NCBI GenBank assembly: GCA_022071955.1
Contig: JAJVIM010000003.1
Coordinates: 372,001-436,000 of the forward strand
DNA length: 64,000 nt
Reading direction: 5' to 3'
From: Anaerolineae bacterium
GTDB taxonomy: Bacteria > Chloroflexota > Anaerolineae > 4572-78 > J111
Shown: positions 17,724-26,026 of the stretch, piece after piece
How the letters are laid out: each line of letters opens with the position of its first letter
Position numbering within the stretch: position 1 is the stretch's first letter
Position numbers and translations under genes: made by a program
The notes under the pieces: model-generated
The model's database searches: none
The model's input: the letters and a program-made list of their open reading frames with translations, nothing else
Told to the model about the DNA's origin: nothing

Positions 17724-18605
17724 TTAATTCCCTTTTTTGTCTTTACCCTTATTGTTATTCTTGTCGCTGTTACCCGAGTTGCCGCCGGCATTACTACTAT
17801 TGCTACCGCTGCTACTGCCACTGCCCCCGCCGCGGTCAAGGCTCGGGCCGCCTACGCCGGTGCTGTTGCCGGGGTTATCGGGATCAAAACCGCCCGGATC
17901 GTTGCCGTGGCCGCGATCGTCGTCCCCACCAACAGGTAGCGGCTCTTCACCGGAGGGCGATGTTGAACCATTTGAGTTGCTGTCGCCGCCGGAGCTTTCG
18001 CCGCCGGTTACCGGATTGACAACTTCGGCGGCCGGCGTTGTCGGGGTAAGGGTTGGGGTTTCGACAATGGTTGGCGACGCTACCGGCAGTTGATCGCTTT
18101 GTGATGATGATTTTGGCTGGCTAATTGTTTCACCCTGCGACGAAGTGGTGCTTTTGGGCAATACTTCGGGCCTTTCAGGCTGAGACACATCGGCCGGGCC
18201 GGCCGGCTCAATCACGGGAACCGGCTGCTCTGGCTCGCGCGGCGGTTCCGGCGCAGTGAGTTGTTTTGTTGGGGGCGGGGTGGTTTGCGCCCAATTGCGA
18301 GCAATCCACACACCGCCGGCCAGCAGCGTCGCGACGGTTCCGGCTGCTACCAGACCCATTAAAAGAGTTTTAGGGATGCCCGGCACTGCCGCGGGCATCC
18401 CCGTACCCTTTAACCACGTTGCTAACTGGCCTTCAAATGAGGCCACCGCTGCGGCATTGGCTTGAAATTGCACCTGGCCCAACTGCTGCCCCAACGCCAA
18501 CAGCTCGTTGAGTTCAGCAGCTTCGGCCGGCACAGAAACTTCTTCGCCAAGCAGCAGCCGGTCGATTTGTTCGGCAAACAGGTCAGCCAGTTGTTGTTCG
18601 TTCAT
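17724..18605 (-). CDS. Putative anti-sigma factor, membrane-anchored
   Basis: 293 residues: a soluble N-terminal part of about 95 residues (LADLFAEQIDRLLLGEE), one membrane helix near 98-118 (TLLMGLVAAGTVATLLAGG), then a long Pro/Thr/Ser and Gly/Ser-rich exterior ending in K/N/D. Its start overlaps the stop of an ECF sigma gene (ATGA), the usual layout of sigma/anti-sigma pairs. No zinc-binding HxxxCxxC motif is visible, so the anti-sigma role rests on topology and position. The low-complexity exterior resembles cell-wall spanning tails. Confidence 0.65.
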   Translation of the reverse strand: MNEQQLADLFAEQIDRLLLGEEVSVPAEAAELNELLALGQQLGQVQFQANAAAVASFEGQLATWLKGTGMPAAVPGIPKTLLMGLVAAGTVATLLAGGVWIARNWAQTTPPPTKQLTAPEPPREPEQPVPVIEPAGPADVSQPERPEVLPKSTTSSQGETISQPKSSSQSDQLPVASPTIVETPTLTPTTPAAEVVNPVTGGESSGGDSNSNGSTSPSGEEPLPVGGDDDRGHGNDPGGFDPDNPGNSTGVGGPSLDRGGGSGSSSGSNSSNAGGNSGNSDKNNNKGKDKKGN

Positions 18606-19159
18606 GCTGACCCCTCCTGCACAATTTGCTGCAAACGGCGCATAGCCCGTAACAGCACCACGCTCACCGTTTTTTCTTTTAAGTCCATAATTTCGCCAAT
18701 TTCTTTATTGCTCAGATGCCCGGCAAATTTCAGGCTGATCACTTCCTGATCACGCTCAGCCAGTTGCTTCAGGCCGCTGAGCAACTGCAAAATGGCTTCC
18801 TGCCGGATAACCCGGTTTTCCAGCACCCCTTCCGGTGTGGGCAGGTCGGCCAGCGACGGCTCTTCGCTTTCCCAACCGGCCCGGCGCTGGCGGTCGCGGT
18901 AAAAATTGGCCAGGGTATTGTGGGCAATCCTAAAAATCCAGGCCGAAAAATTACCTTTGGCCGGGTCAAATTGCGTCCGGTTGGTAAATGCCTTTTCAAA
19001 AACCGCGCTGACCAAATCTTCCGCGTCTTCAGCCACACTCACCCGATACCGTAAGTAGGTATAAATTCGTGGGTGATAGCGCCGAAACAGATCAGCAAAA
19101 TTTAATTCCAACTCCTCCAGTTCCCGGGGAGTCGATGTGGTATTAATTGACGGTTGCAA
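18602..19159 (-). CDS. ECF-type RNA polymerase sigma factor
   Basis: 185 residues with sigma region 2 (LFRRYHPRIYTYLRYRV, DAEDLVSAVFEKAF, FSAWIFRIAHNTLANFYRD) and region 4 (LSNKEIGEIMDLKEKTVSVVLLRAMRRLQ split across helices). Region 3 is absent as in ECF sigmas. It would direct RNA polymerase to a small regulon when released from the membrane anti-sigma protein encoded next. Translational coupling with that gene is seen. Confidence 0.9.
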   Translation of the reverse strand: MQPSINTTSTPRELEELELNFADLFRRYHPRIYTYLRYRVSVAEDAEDLVSAVFEKAFTNRTQFDPAKGNFSAWIFRIAHNTLANFYRDRQRRAGWESEEPSLADLPTPEGVLENRVIRQEAILQLLSGLKQLAERDQEVISLKFAGHLSNKEIGEIMDLKEKTVSVVLLRAMRRLQQIVQEGSA

Positions 19160-19768
19160 CCCTCCACTCCTGTTTGGGCCCAGGGTTACAGGTGTGGCTT
19201 CACTAATGAATACACCAAACTCTGATGATTACTACACTTTTTAACAACCAATTTTGTAACCCCTCTGCTTTATGCCACAATACATATTAATCTTTGCTGC
19301 AATTGAACCCATTGTCAAAGCTTATGGCTCAAATACAACTCACGCTGCCGGTACTGGTGGCTTATTTATATTCGGTGGCAGCCGCCCTTTCCTTTAGCGG
19401 CCGTCATTTTAACCCTCGTTAAAATTGGCAACCTGCGGAAGCGCGGGCCAGCGCCACGGCATAAAGCTGGATTTTGGGGCGAGTAGGCGATACGAGCAGA
19501 GTATCTCGGCGAAGATGGAGGGGCAACATTGTGAGAGGGGTTAGCCACAGCCTGCGCCGGCTGCGGCTGTAACGTAAGAAAGCTGCGACCGCGCTCGTCT
19601 GAAAACCGGGCACTTGTTCCGGGTCGAACCGCAAGCCCCATCTGCATTCGCCGTAATTTCGCTGATTCGCTGCCTGCGGTGGTTCGCGGTGACATAAGCC
19701 GACGGCAAGTTATTCAACTTTCGTAATTCGTAATTCATCATTCGTAATTGTTTTTCAAGGAGTACCCA
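19160..19768. other. 609-bp spacer without a recognised gene
   Basis: Between the divergent sigma factor gene and the DUF1684 gene. It contains a G+C-rich stretch near 19550-19600 able to form small hairpins and short TTCGTAATTCG repeats near 19725-19750. Several frames are open but show no family features or ribosome sites. I see no RNA gene. Confidence 0.4.
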
Positions 19769-20362
19769 ATGGGAATTTTAAGCAACATTAAAAAAGCAAT
19801 CAGCGGCGAGCCGCCGGCCCCGCCGCAAAAAAAAGAGCTGCCGCAGAGTTTTTACATCGACACCATTGAGCTGGACCGGGCAGAAAAAGATCGCTTTTTT
19901 CGCGGCAACGCCTACAGCCCCATCGATGACCGGGCCAATTTCTCCGGGCTAAATTACTACCCTGTCAACCCGGCTTATCGCTACACGCTGCCGCTCAACA
20001 CCGCCGCCGAGCCGGAACGGCTGACCATTCAAACCAACACCGGCGAAGAACGCCCGTTTCTGCGGTTGGGCACGGTGGAATTTGAGGTTGACGGGCAGCC
20101 GGCCCAACTGGCCGTTTACCGCGGCGAGGAACACAACGACCTCTTTGTCCCCTTCCGCGATGCCACCAGCGGCAGCGAAACCTATGGCGCGGGTCGCTAC
20201 CTGGAGCCGGAGGAATTGGCCAACGGCGAAATTGTGGTGGATTTCAACCTGGCCTATAACCCGTTTTGCGCCTACTCCGAAGATTACTCCTGCCCGTTAC
20301 CCCCGTTTGAGAATCACCTCAAAATTGCTATTCGCGCCGGGGAGAAAAGCTATAAAGACTGA
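19769..20362 (+). CDS. DUF1684 domain protein
   Basis: 197 residues from ATG at 19769, with AAGGAG at 19757-19762. The family signature is present: FFRGNAYSPIDDRANFSGLNYYPV near the N-terminus, and YGAGRYLEPE, VVDFNLAYNPFCAYSEDYSCPLPP near the C-terminus (each split by variable text). DUF1684 proteins are widespread, cytoplasmic, and of unknown biochemical role. Divergent from the sigma cluster. Confidence 0.85.
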   Translation: MGILSNIKKAISGEPPAPPQKKELPQSFYIDTIELDRAEKDRFFRGNAYSPIDDRANFSGLNYYPVNPAYRYTLPLNTAAEPERLTIQTNTGEERPFLRLGTVEFEVDGQPAQLAVYRGEEHNDLFVPFRDATSGSETYGAGRYLEPEELANGEIVVDFNLAYNPFCAYSEDYSCPLPPFENHLKIAIRAGEKSYKD

Positions 20363-20396
20363 ATGATTGTTACGTTATTGTGACTCTGAACAATGA

Positions 20397-20777
20397 TTAT
20401 TCCTCACAGCCCGGTATCTCCTGCAACCGGTAGTAAACTTTCAACCCCAGGGCCTGGGCTACGGCAACCATCTGGTCTGCCCCCTGAGACGCGCCGCCTA
20501 TTCTCAAAACGGCGTCACATTTGCTGAGCAACCGCTCGGCTACAGGGTGAAAAATTTCATTGAAGGCCGCATCGCCCACCTCTTTTGATCCGGCCAACTC
20601 CACCAGCGGCAACGCCAGCCACTCGCCCAATATTGGAATGTGCCCGGCCCGAAAAATTGGTAATGCAACCGCCTCCATTGCCCTCACGTTCGCGGCCATT
20701 TTTACCGGGTCATCATTTGTGCCCGAACGATAAGGACCAGCGATTAATATCATTAATGATGATGCCTTGCTTTTCAT
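20397..20777 (-). CDS. DUF4406-like protein, nucleoside deoxyribosyltransferase fold
   Basis: 126 residues: an N-terminal beta strand and loop LIAGPYRSG, a middle helix, and SKCDAVLRIGGASQGADQMV, the pattern of the nucleoside 2-deoxyribosyltransferase-like family, which binds nucleotides in a Rossmann-like fold. AGGAGG precedes ATG at 20777. The substrate is unknown. It stands alone, convergent with the DUF1684 gene. Confidence 0.65.
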   Translation of the reverse strand: MKSKASSLMILIAGPYRSGTNDDPVKMAANVRAMEAVALPIFRAGHIPILGEWLALPLVELAGSKEVGDAAFNEIFHPVAERLLSKCDAVLRIGGASQGADQMVAVAQALGLKVYYRLQEIPGCEE

Positions 20778-20926
20778 ATGCCTCCTGAATATGTGGTACC
20801 TGTTTGATAGTTAGTGGTCACCCGGCGCTGGAAAAGGGTGGGCCAGAATGCAAAGACCGGCATGATTATAAACCAATTTTGCTGAAAATTAACAGTGAAT
20901 TTTAACGGCCGGTGCAAAGATCAAGG

Positions 20927-21913
20927 TTATGTTGGGGATAGTTTTTTAACCCTGGCCGCGTAGAAAATTTCGCCAATGCCCAGCGTGTTGCCGGCCTGAA
21001 TGGTTGTTTTGGCCACGGCAAACTCGCGGCTGGACTCAATATGCGGCTCAAAAAAGGGCAGGCCCGGCGCGTAGCAAAATTCGCCGCCGGGTTTCAGTCC
21101 GCCCAGAATTTGCATGGTCAGCCGGGCAAATTGGGTGGCGCTGGTTGAATTGTGCAAATGGGCGTGGATAAAGTGGGTTGAAAACGATTGATGGGCCACA
21201 ATGGTGCCCCAGCGGTTTGCCCCAAAATCAAACTCAAACCAATTTTGCTGAAAAAAAGCCAGGCCAACCGGCGCCAGCCGGTCGAGGCCGAAGGCGGTGT
21301 ACCCCTGCTGGCGCAGCGCCGTCACCAAAGCGCCGGACGCCCCACAGCCAATATCCAAAATCGGTTCGGCCAGCGCGGCGGGATCAAGCCCCAACAGTCG
21401 CAGTTGAAGCGCCGCCGAATATTCCTCGCACGGCACGGTGCTGAGCAGCGGATTGGCGTTCAGTTTGGCGGGCTGGGCAGCCACGCAGTACGATGACAGA
21501 ACCAGCCGCAGCCGTTCGTGGTGCGCCTGCAACACCGTCGCGGTCGCTGCGGTCAACCCTTCGATGGTGGTGGTTTGGGCCAGCATCTCCCGGATTTGCT
21601 CGAAAAACCGGGTGTATTCCGCCGCCAGCAACTCATCATAAAATCCGGTAAAGTTGATGAATTGATTGCGCTGGTAGGTGTACGCTTTGGTGGCCCGCAT
21701 GCAGTAATCTACCAGAGCCTGCACGTGGCCGGGGTCGGCCAGATAAACGACGATATCCGGCCCATACCGGCCGATAAAGCCGATGAACGCCGGCTGGAAC
21801 GATTGAAACAGGTAGTTTGAAAAAATATAGTCGGCCAAATCGCGAGTGGCGTGGGCCTGGTAGCGCTGGTCAATCGAAGCCAGAATCAGTTTTTCTAATT
21901 GGGTGTTATCCAT
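20927..21913 (-). CDS. SAM-dependent methyltransferase-like protein
   Basis: 328 residues from ATG at 21913. The C-terminal half has a class I methyltransferase signature (ILDIGCGASGALVTALRQQG, then FGLDR as the acidic second strand). The N-terminal about 160 residues are helical and unrecognised. The start lies 8 bp inside the 3' end of dhaR, so the two are translationally coupled. This suggests a link to dihydroxyacetone or glycerol metabolism that is not explained by known Dha systems. Substrate unknown. Confidence 0.7.
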   Translation of the reverse strand: MDNTQLEKLILASIDQRYQAHATRDLADYIFSNYLFQSFQPAFIGFIGRYGPDIVVYLADPGHVQALVDYCMRATKAYTYQRNQFINFTGFYDELLAAEYTRFFEQIREMLAQTTTIEGLTAATATVLQAHHERLRLVLSSYCVAAQPAKLNANPLLSTVPCEEYSAALQLRLLGLDPAALAEPILDIGCGASGALVTALRQQGYTAFGLDRLAPVGLAFFQQNWFEFDFGANRWGTIVAHQSFSTHFIHAHLHNSTSATQFARLTMQILGGLKPGGEFCYAPGLPFFEPHIESSREFAVAKTTIQAGNTLGIGEIFYAARVKKLSPT

Positions 21914-23906
21914 TTGTGCCTTTGAACTGCTCCGGCGAAATGTTGAGCCGTTTGAGTTTGCGCCACAAAGTGGTGCGGCCCAGTTGCAACTGCTGGGCCA
22001 TCGCGGTGACCCGCCCCTGGTAGGCCCAGCCCGCAGCGATGATCGCTTCCCGCTCCGCCTCCGCCGCGGAAATGACCGGCTGGGCGGCCACCGAGTTGGT
22101 GGTGAGCACCCGGCCGCTGCGCACCACGTTGGGCAAATCAACAAGTTTGATAACGCCATCACTGCTGTTATTCAGCGCGCGCTCCAACGTATTTTCCAGC
22201 TCGCGGACGTTGCCCGGCCAGGGGTAGCGACGCAGCGCGGCCAGCACCTCGTCGCTCAGCCAGCCATCGGGCGGCTGGTTTTGGGCAATCCGGCTCAAAA
22301 AGCGCTCGGCGAGAACCGGAATTTCCTCCGGTCGCTCGCGCAGCGGCGAAATAAAAAAGTTGAACACGCCAAAACTGTAATAAAGCTGGCGCACAAAACT
22401 GCCGTCGGCCACCAGTTGCTCCAGGTTGGCCGAGGTGCAGGCAATCAGCCGCACATCAACCGGAATCAGGCGGGTGCTTTGCAGGCGCATTACGTGTTTG
22501 GTTTCAATCACGTGCAGCAACGCCGACTGCATTTCCAACGATAAGCTGTCAATTTGATCCAGCAGCAGGGTGCCGCCGTGAGCCAGCTCAAATTTACTGG
22601 GCCGGCCGGGGGTGTTTTGATCCTGATCGTAGCCCAGAAATTCGCTGAGCATCAGTTCGTGGGGCAGGGCGCGGCAGTTGATGGTGATAAACGGCTTGTC
22701 GGCGCGCTCGCCGGCGTTGTGAATGGCCCGGCCCAGCGAGTTTTTGCCCACGCCGCCTTCGCCGCGCAGCAGCACCGGCGCGCGCCCCCGTGAAGCGATC
22801 ACCGCCTGGCGCAGCACCCGGCGCATGGCCGGCGACACGGCCGGAATATCGGCCACGGTCAGCGTGGCCTGCGCCCCCACCTGCTGGCTAACCAGCTTCC
22901 GCACCTGGGCAATCGGCCGCAAAATGGCGGTGTACCCCACCGGGTTGCGGGTATCAACCCCCTCCAAAATAGGGCTGAGGCTGACCATCGCATCGATGGT
23001 GGCCTCCGCCCGCTCAAAACTCACCTCCACATCGTGCAGCCCGTTTTTCTGCTCGATGGCGCTGCTGATGAGCTGCGGCACGGCAATTACCTCGCTGAGC
23101 GGCCGGCCCAGCACTTTGGTCGGGTTGAGCGACAACATTTCGGCGGCCTGCTGGTTGATCTGCCGGATGCGCCCGGTTTCGTCCCAGGCCAGCACGCCTT
23201 CGTGCATCGCCCCCAACACAGTGTTCACTTCGGCCAGGCGGCGGTTGGCTTCTTCCTGATACAGGTTGGCCTGAATCTGGTTGCCGATGGCCCGCGCCGC
23301 GCTCATCACCAGCGAGAGGGTGTGCGAGGTGGCGTTTTTGGCCGGGCCGACAATCGCCAGCACGCCATCGATCCGCCCGTGGACATCGTGAATGGGCGCG
23401 GCGGTGCTGACCAACCGGTGATAAATCTGAAAAAAATGTTCCGCGCCAACCACCTGCGTGGGCATGGCCGTGACCAGCGTCATCCCCACAGCGTTGGTGC
23501 CAATTTGCCCCTCGGCCCAGTACGCGCCCTGGCCCAGCCCCAGTTCGTCAATCTGCACGCTGGCAGTGGCATCGCCGCCCAGCGCCAGCACCCGGCCCGC
23601 GCCATCCGTCAGCAAAATGGCGCAGTCTGAGCCTTCAATAAACTGGTGGATGTCTTCAATATAGGGGATGGCGATGGTCAGCAGGTCGGTGTGGGTTTTG
23701 AGCACGGCCTCCAGCGTGTGTGCTTTGGCCGGGGACAGCCGGGGTCTGGCCCGCGGGTCGAGCCGGGGCAGGCAGCGTTCCCAGGATTGAACAACGGTGG
23801 GGTCGGGCACAAAACCGGGGATTGGCGCCACCTGGCCGGTATCGACAAACGCTTGCCATGTTTTGGCCAGCGCCTCAAATTGAAGGGGATAACCCAACGG
23901 CAGCAT
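21906..23906 (-). CDS. dhaR: DhaR-type transcriptional activator of the dihydroxyacetone kinase genes
   Basis: 666 residues: N-terminal GAF region (about 50-200), PAS (about 215-320), an AAA+ domain of the NtrC class (about 340-570) and a Fis-type helix-turn-helix (VTAMAQQLQLGRTTLWRKL). The AAA+ core is degenerate: Walker A is GEGGVGKNS, the sigma54-contact loop GAFTGA is replaced by DQNTPGRPS, and the Walker B has DQ (LLLDQID) instead of DE. E. coli DhaR likewise works on sigma70 promoters through interaction with DhaK and DhaL. Here the divergent dhaK promoter is sigma70-like, which agrees. GGAGGAATTT precedes the ATG. Confidence 0.85.
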   Translation of the reverse strand: MLPLGYPLQFEALAKTWQAFVDTGQVAPIPGFVPDPTVVQSWERCLPRLDPRARPRLSPAKAHTLEAVLKTHTDLLTIAIPYIEDIHQFIEGSDCAILLTDGAGRVLALGGDATASVQIDELGLGQGAYWAEGQIGTNAVGMTLVTAMPTQVVGAEHFFQIYHRLVSTAAPIHDVHGRIDGVLAIVGPAKNATSHTLSLVMSAARAIGNQIQANLYQEEANRRLAEVNTVLGAMHEGVLAWDETGRIRQINQQAAEMLSLNPTKVLGRPLSEVIAVPQLISSAIEQKNGLHDVEVSFERAEATIDAMVSLSPILEGVDTRNPVGYTAILRPIAQVRKLVSQQVGAQATLTVADIPAVSPAMRRVLRQAVIASRGRAPVLLRGEGGVGKNSLGRAIHNAGERADKPFITINCRALPHELMLSEFLGYDQDQNTPGRPSKFELAHGGTLLLDQIDSLSLEMQSALLHVIETKHVMRLQSTRLIPVDVRLIACTSANLEQLVADGSFVRQLYYSFGVFNFFISPLRERPEEIPVLAERFLSRIAQNQPPDGWLSDEVLAALRRYPWPGNVRELENTLERALNNSSDGVIKLVDLPNVVRSGRVLTTNSVAAQPVISAAEAEREAIIAAGWAYQGRVTAMAQQLQLGRTTLWRKLKRLNISPEQFKGTNG

Positions 23907-23980
23907 AAATTCCTCCGTACCCGCGTGTGTCGCCCTATTGTAATCCCGGCGCTTAATTTCAACAAGTTCGCCGCACCGTG

Positions 23981-24029
23981 TGTTTCGATATGAAACAAAA
24001 TGCAGATCATTGTGTTTTCATTTGAAACA
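23981..24029. promoter_or_regulatory. Two DhaR operator candidates
   Basis: TGTTTC-N5-GAAACA at 23981-23997 and TGTTTT-N5-GAAACA at 24013-24029 are spaced 32 bp, about three helical turns, in the divergent dhaR-dhaK spacer. They lie about 60 and 92 bp upstream of the expected dhaK start site, an activator position. Confidence 0.65.
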
Positions 24030-24044
24030 TTTTTTGAGTTTTGA

Positions 24045-24074
24045 TTGTCAGATGGGTGCAGTTTTTTCTATAAT
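24045..24074 (+). promoter_or_regulatory. Sigma70-type promoter of dhaK
   Basis: TTGTCA at 24045 and TATAAT at 24069 are separated by 18 bp. No sigma54 -24/-12 (GG-N10-GC) element was seen. Confidence 0.6.
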
Positions 24075-24122
24075 AAGCCCATTAAAGTAACCCGGTATCA
24101 ATCAAAGAAAGGATTCCATTCA

Positions 24123-25193
24123 ATGAAGAAATTGATCAATGCCGTAGATGATGTGGTAAAAGAACAACTGCAAGGCATGGCCGTTGCGCACCCCGAACTC
24201 AAAGTGAATATCGATCCCCATTTTGTGGTGCGGGCCGATGCGCCGGTAGCCGGTAAAGTGGCGCTGGTTTCCGGCGGCGGCAGCGGCCACGAGCCCATGC
24301 ACGGCGGGTTTGTCGGCGTGGGCATGCTCGATGGCGCCTGCCCCGGCGAAGTTTTCACCTCGCCCACGCCGGACCAGATGTACGAATGCGCCAAAGCCGT
24401 TAACAGTGGCGCGGGTGTGCTGTTCATTGTCAAAAACTATACCGGCGACGTGCTCAACTTTGAAACCGCCGCCGAAATGGCCCACGCCGAAGGCATCAAA
24501 GTGCAAAGCATCCTCATCGACGACGACGTGGCCGTCAAAGACAGTCTCTACACCGCCGGGCGGCGCGGCGTGGGCACCACCGTGCTGGCCGAAAAAATTG
24601 TGGGCGCGGCCGCCGAAGCCGGCTACTCGCTGGAGCAATGCGCCGACCTGTGCCGCAAAGTGAACCAGTACGGCCGCACAATGGGCATGGCGCTGACCTC
24701 CTGCACCGTGCCGGCTGCCGGCAAACCCACCTTTGAACTCGGCGAGGACGAAATTGAGCTGGGCATTGGCATCCACGGCGAACCGGGCATGCAGCGCAGC
24801 AGCATTAAGCCTGTGGATGAAATTGTGGAAATTATGGCCAGCAGCATCATCGACGACGGCGCGTACACCCGCACCGTCCGCGAATGGGACAACGACGCCG
24901 GCGACTGGGTGGATAAAACCCTCACCGATGAACCCTTCAAAGCCGGCGATCAGGTTATCGCGTTTGTCAACAGCATGGGCGGCACCCCGGTTTCTGAACT
25001 GTACGCTGTTTACCGCAAACTGGCCCAGGTGTGCCAGGCCAAAGGCATTAAAATTGCGCGCAATCTGATTGGGCCGTACATCACCTCGCTGGAAATGCAA
25101 GGCTGCTCCATCACCCTGCTCAAAGCCGATGACGAAATCCTGAAATTCTGGGATGCCCCGGTTAAAACGCCCGGCCTGCGCTGGGGCGCATAA
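24123..25193 (+). CDS. dhaK: Dihydroxyacetone kinase subunit DhaK
   Basis: 356 residues, the same length as E. coli DhaK. It binds dihydroxyacetone covalently through His, here His218 in GIGIHGEPG, exactly the E. coli number. Substrate-pocket motifs [16 protein letters not shown] and [11 protein letters not shown] are present. Phosphorylation to dihydroxyacetone phosphate uses DhaL-ADP re-phosphorylated by DhaM, in the cytoplasm. It is first in dhaK-dhaL-dhaM. AGAAAGGATTCC precedes ATG at 24123, and a longer in-frame reading upstream has no support. Confidence 0.96.
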   Translation: MKKLINAVDDVVKEQLQGMAVAHPELKVNIDPHFVVRADAPVAGKVALVSGGGSGHEPMHGGFVGVGMLDGACPGEVFTSPTPDQMYECAKAVNSGAGVLFIVKNYTGDVLNFETAAEMAHAEGIKVQSILIDDDVAVKDSLYTAGRRGVGTTVLAEKIVGAAAEAGYSLEQCADLCRKVNQYGRTMGMALTSCTVPAAGKPTFELGEDEIELGIGIHGEPGMQRSSIKPVDEIVEIMASSIIDDGAYTRTVREWDNDAGDWVDKTLTDEPFKAGDQVIAFVNSMGGTPVSELYAVYRKLAQVCQAKGIKIARNLIGPYITSLEMQGCSITLLKADDEILKFWDAPVKTPGLRWGA

Positions 25194-25255
25194 CCGGATT
25201 TTGAGCGCTTTTGGGGTTTGCTCAACACCCGTGATATAATTAGTTCAATTTAAAA

Positions 25256-25284
25256 CCCGGCGGTCAAAACATTTGACCGCCGGG
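25256..25284 (+). repeat. Strong hairpin between dhaK and dhaL
   Basis: CCCGGCGGTCAAA pairs perfectly with TTTGACCGCCGGG around ACA. There is no T-tract. TATAAT occurs at 25235-25240 just before it. It could mark mRNA processing or a stability boundary between the two genes. Confidence 0.65.
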
Positions 25285-25347
25285 CCAACGTAACCGAGCG
25301 GGTTGTTGCTGAACCCAACTCCTGAAAACCTCGACGAGGAGAAAAAT

Positions 25348-25983
25348 ATGGCCGTAAGTAAAGAACAAATTGTGAAATGGTTGGAAAATCTGGCGGTGGT
25401 ACTGGCCGAAAACAAGGATTATCTGACCCAGCTCGATTCCCCCATTGGCGATGCCGACCACGGCATCAATATGAGTCGGGGTTTTAACAAAGTTGTCGAA
25501 AAGCTGCCCACCGTCGCCGACAAAGACATTGGCAGTATTTTGAAAACAACCGGCATGGCCCTCATTTCCAGCGTTGGCGGGGCCAGCGGCCCGCTGTACG
25601 GCACCTTTTTTATGCGCAGCGGCACCGCCCTCAACGCCAAAGAAGAATTGAGCAGCGACGACCTGTACCAGATGTTCCAGGCCGGCGTCGATGGGATTTT
25701 GCAGCGCGGCCGGGCCGAACTGGGCGACAAAACCATGTACGATGCCTGGCAGCCGGCGCTGGACGCCTTTAAAGCCGCCAGCCAAACTAACACTGATCCG
25801 GCTGTGCCATTAGCCGCGGCGGTTAAAGCCGCCGAGCAGGGCATGAAAGACACCATCCCGCTGCGAGCCAGAAAAGGCCGGGCCAGCTACCTGGGCGAAC
25901 GAAGTATCGGCCACCAGGACCCCGGCGCAACCTCATCCTATTTATTACTAAAAACCCTGCTGGATACGGTAAACGCCGGCTAA
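25348..25983 (+). CDS. dhaL: Dihydroxyacetone kinase ADP-binding subunit DhaL
   Basis: 211 residues from ATG at 25348, preceded by GAGGAG. It holds the tightly bound ADP/ATP that carries phosphate from DhaM to DhaK. The Mg-ADP binding motif SPIGDADHGINMSRGF is present, with GGASGPLYGTFF and the C-terminal GRASYLGERSIGHQDPGATS. DhaL-family specificity is set by its partners here, dhaK upstream and dhaM downstream. Confidence 0.95.
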   Translation: MAVSKEQIVKWLENLAVVLAENKDYLTQLDSPIGDADHGINMSRGFNKVVEKLPTVADKDIGSILKTTGMALISSVGGASGPLYGTFFMRSGTALNAKEELSSDDLYQMFQAGVDGILQRGRAELGDKTMYDAWQPALDAFKAASQTNTDPAVPLAAAVKAAEQGMKDTIPLRARKGRASYLGERSIGHQDPGATSSYLLLKTLLDTVNAG

Positions 25984-26026
25984 CTCCGCCTGACTCTATC
26001 AGGAAACATCAAAAGGACAACACCTT

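Noticed and set aside
19324..19422. Short hydrophobic frame (MAQIQLTLPVLVAY...) in the 609-bp spacer
   Set aside because: There is no ribosome site or family match; 32 codons is within chance.
19366..19695. Minus-strand open frame of 109 codons
   Set aside because: Composition is Arg/Ser/Pro rich, without ribosome site or recognisable domain; probably non-coding.
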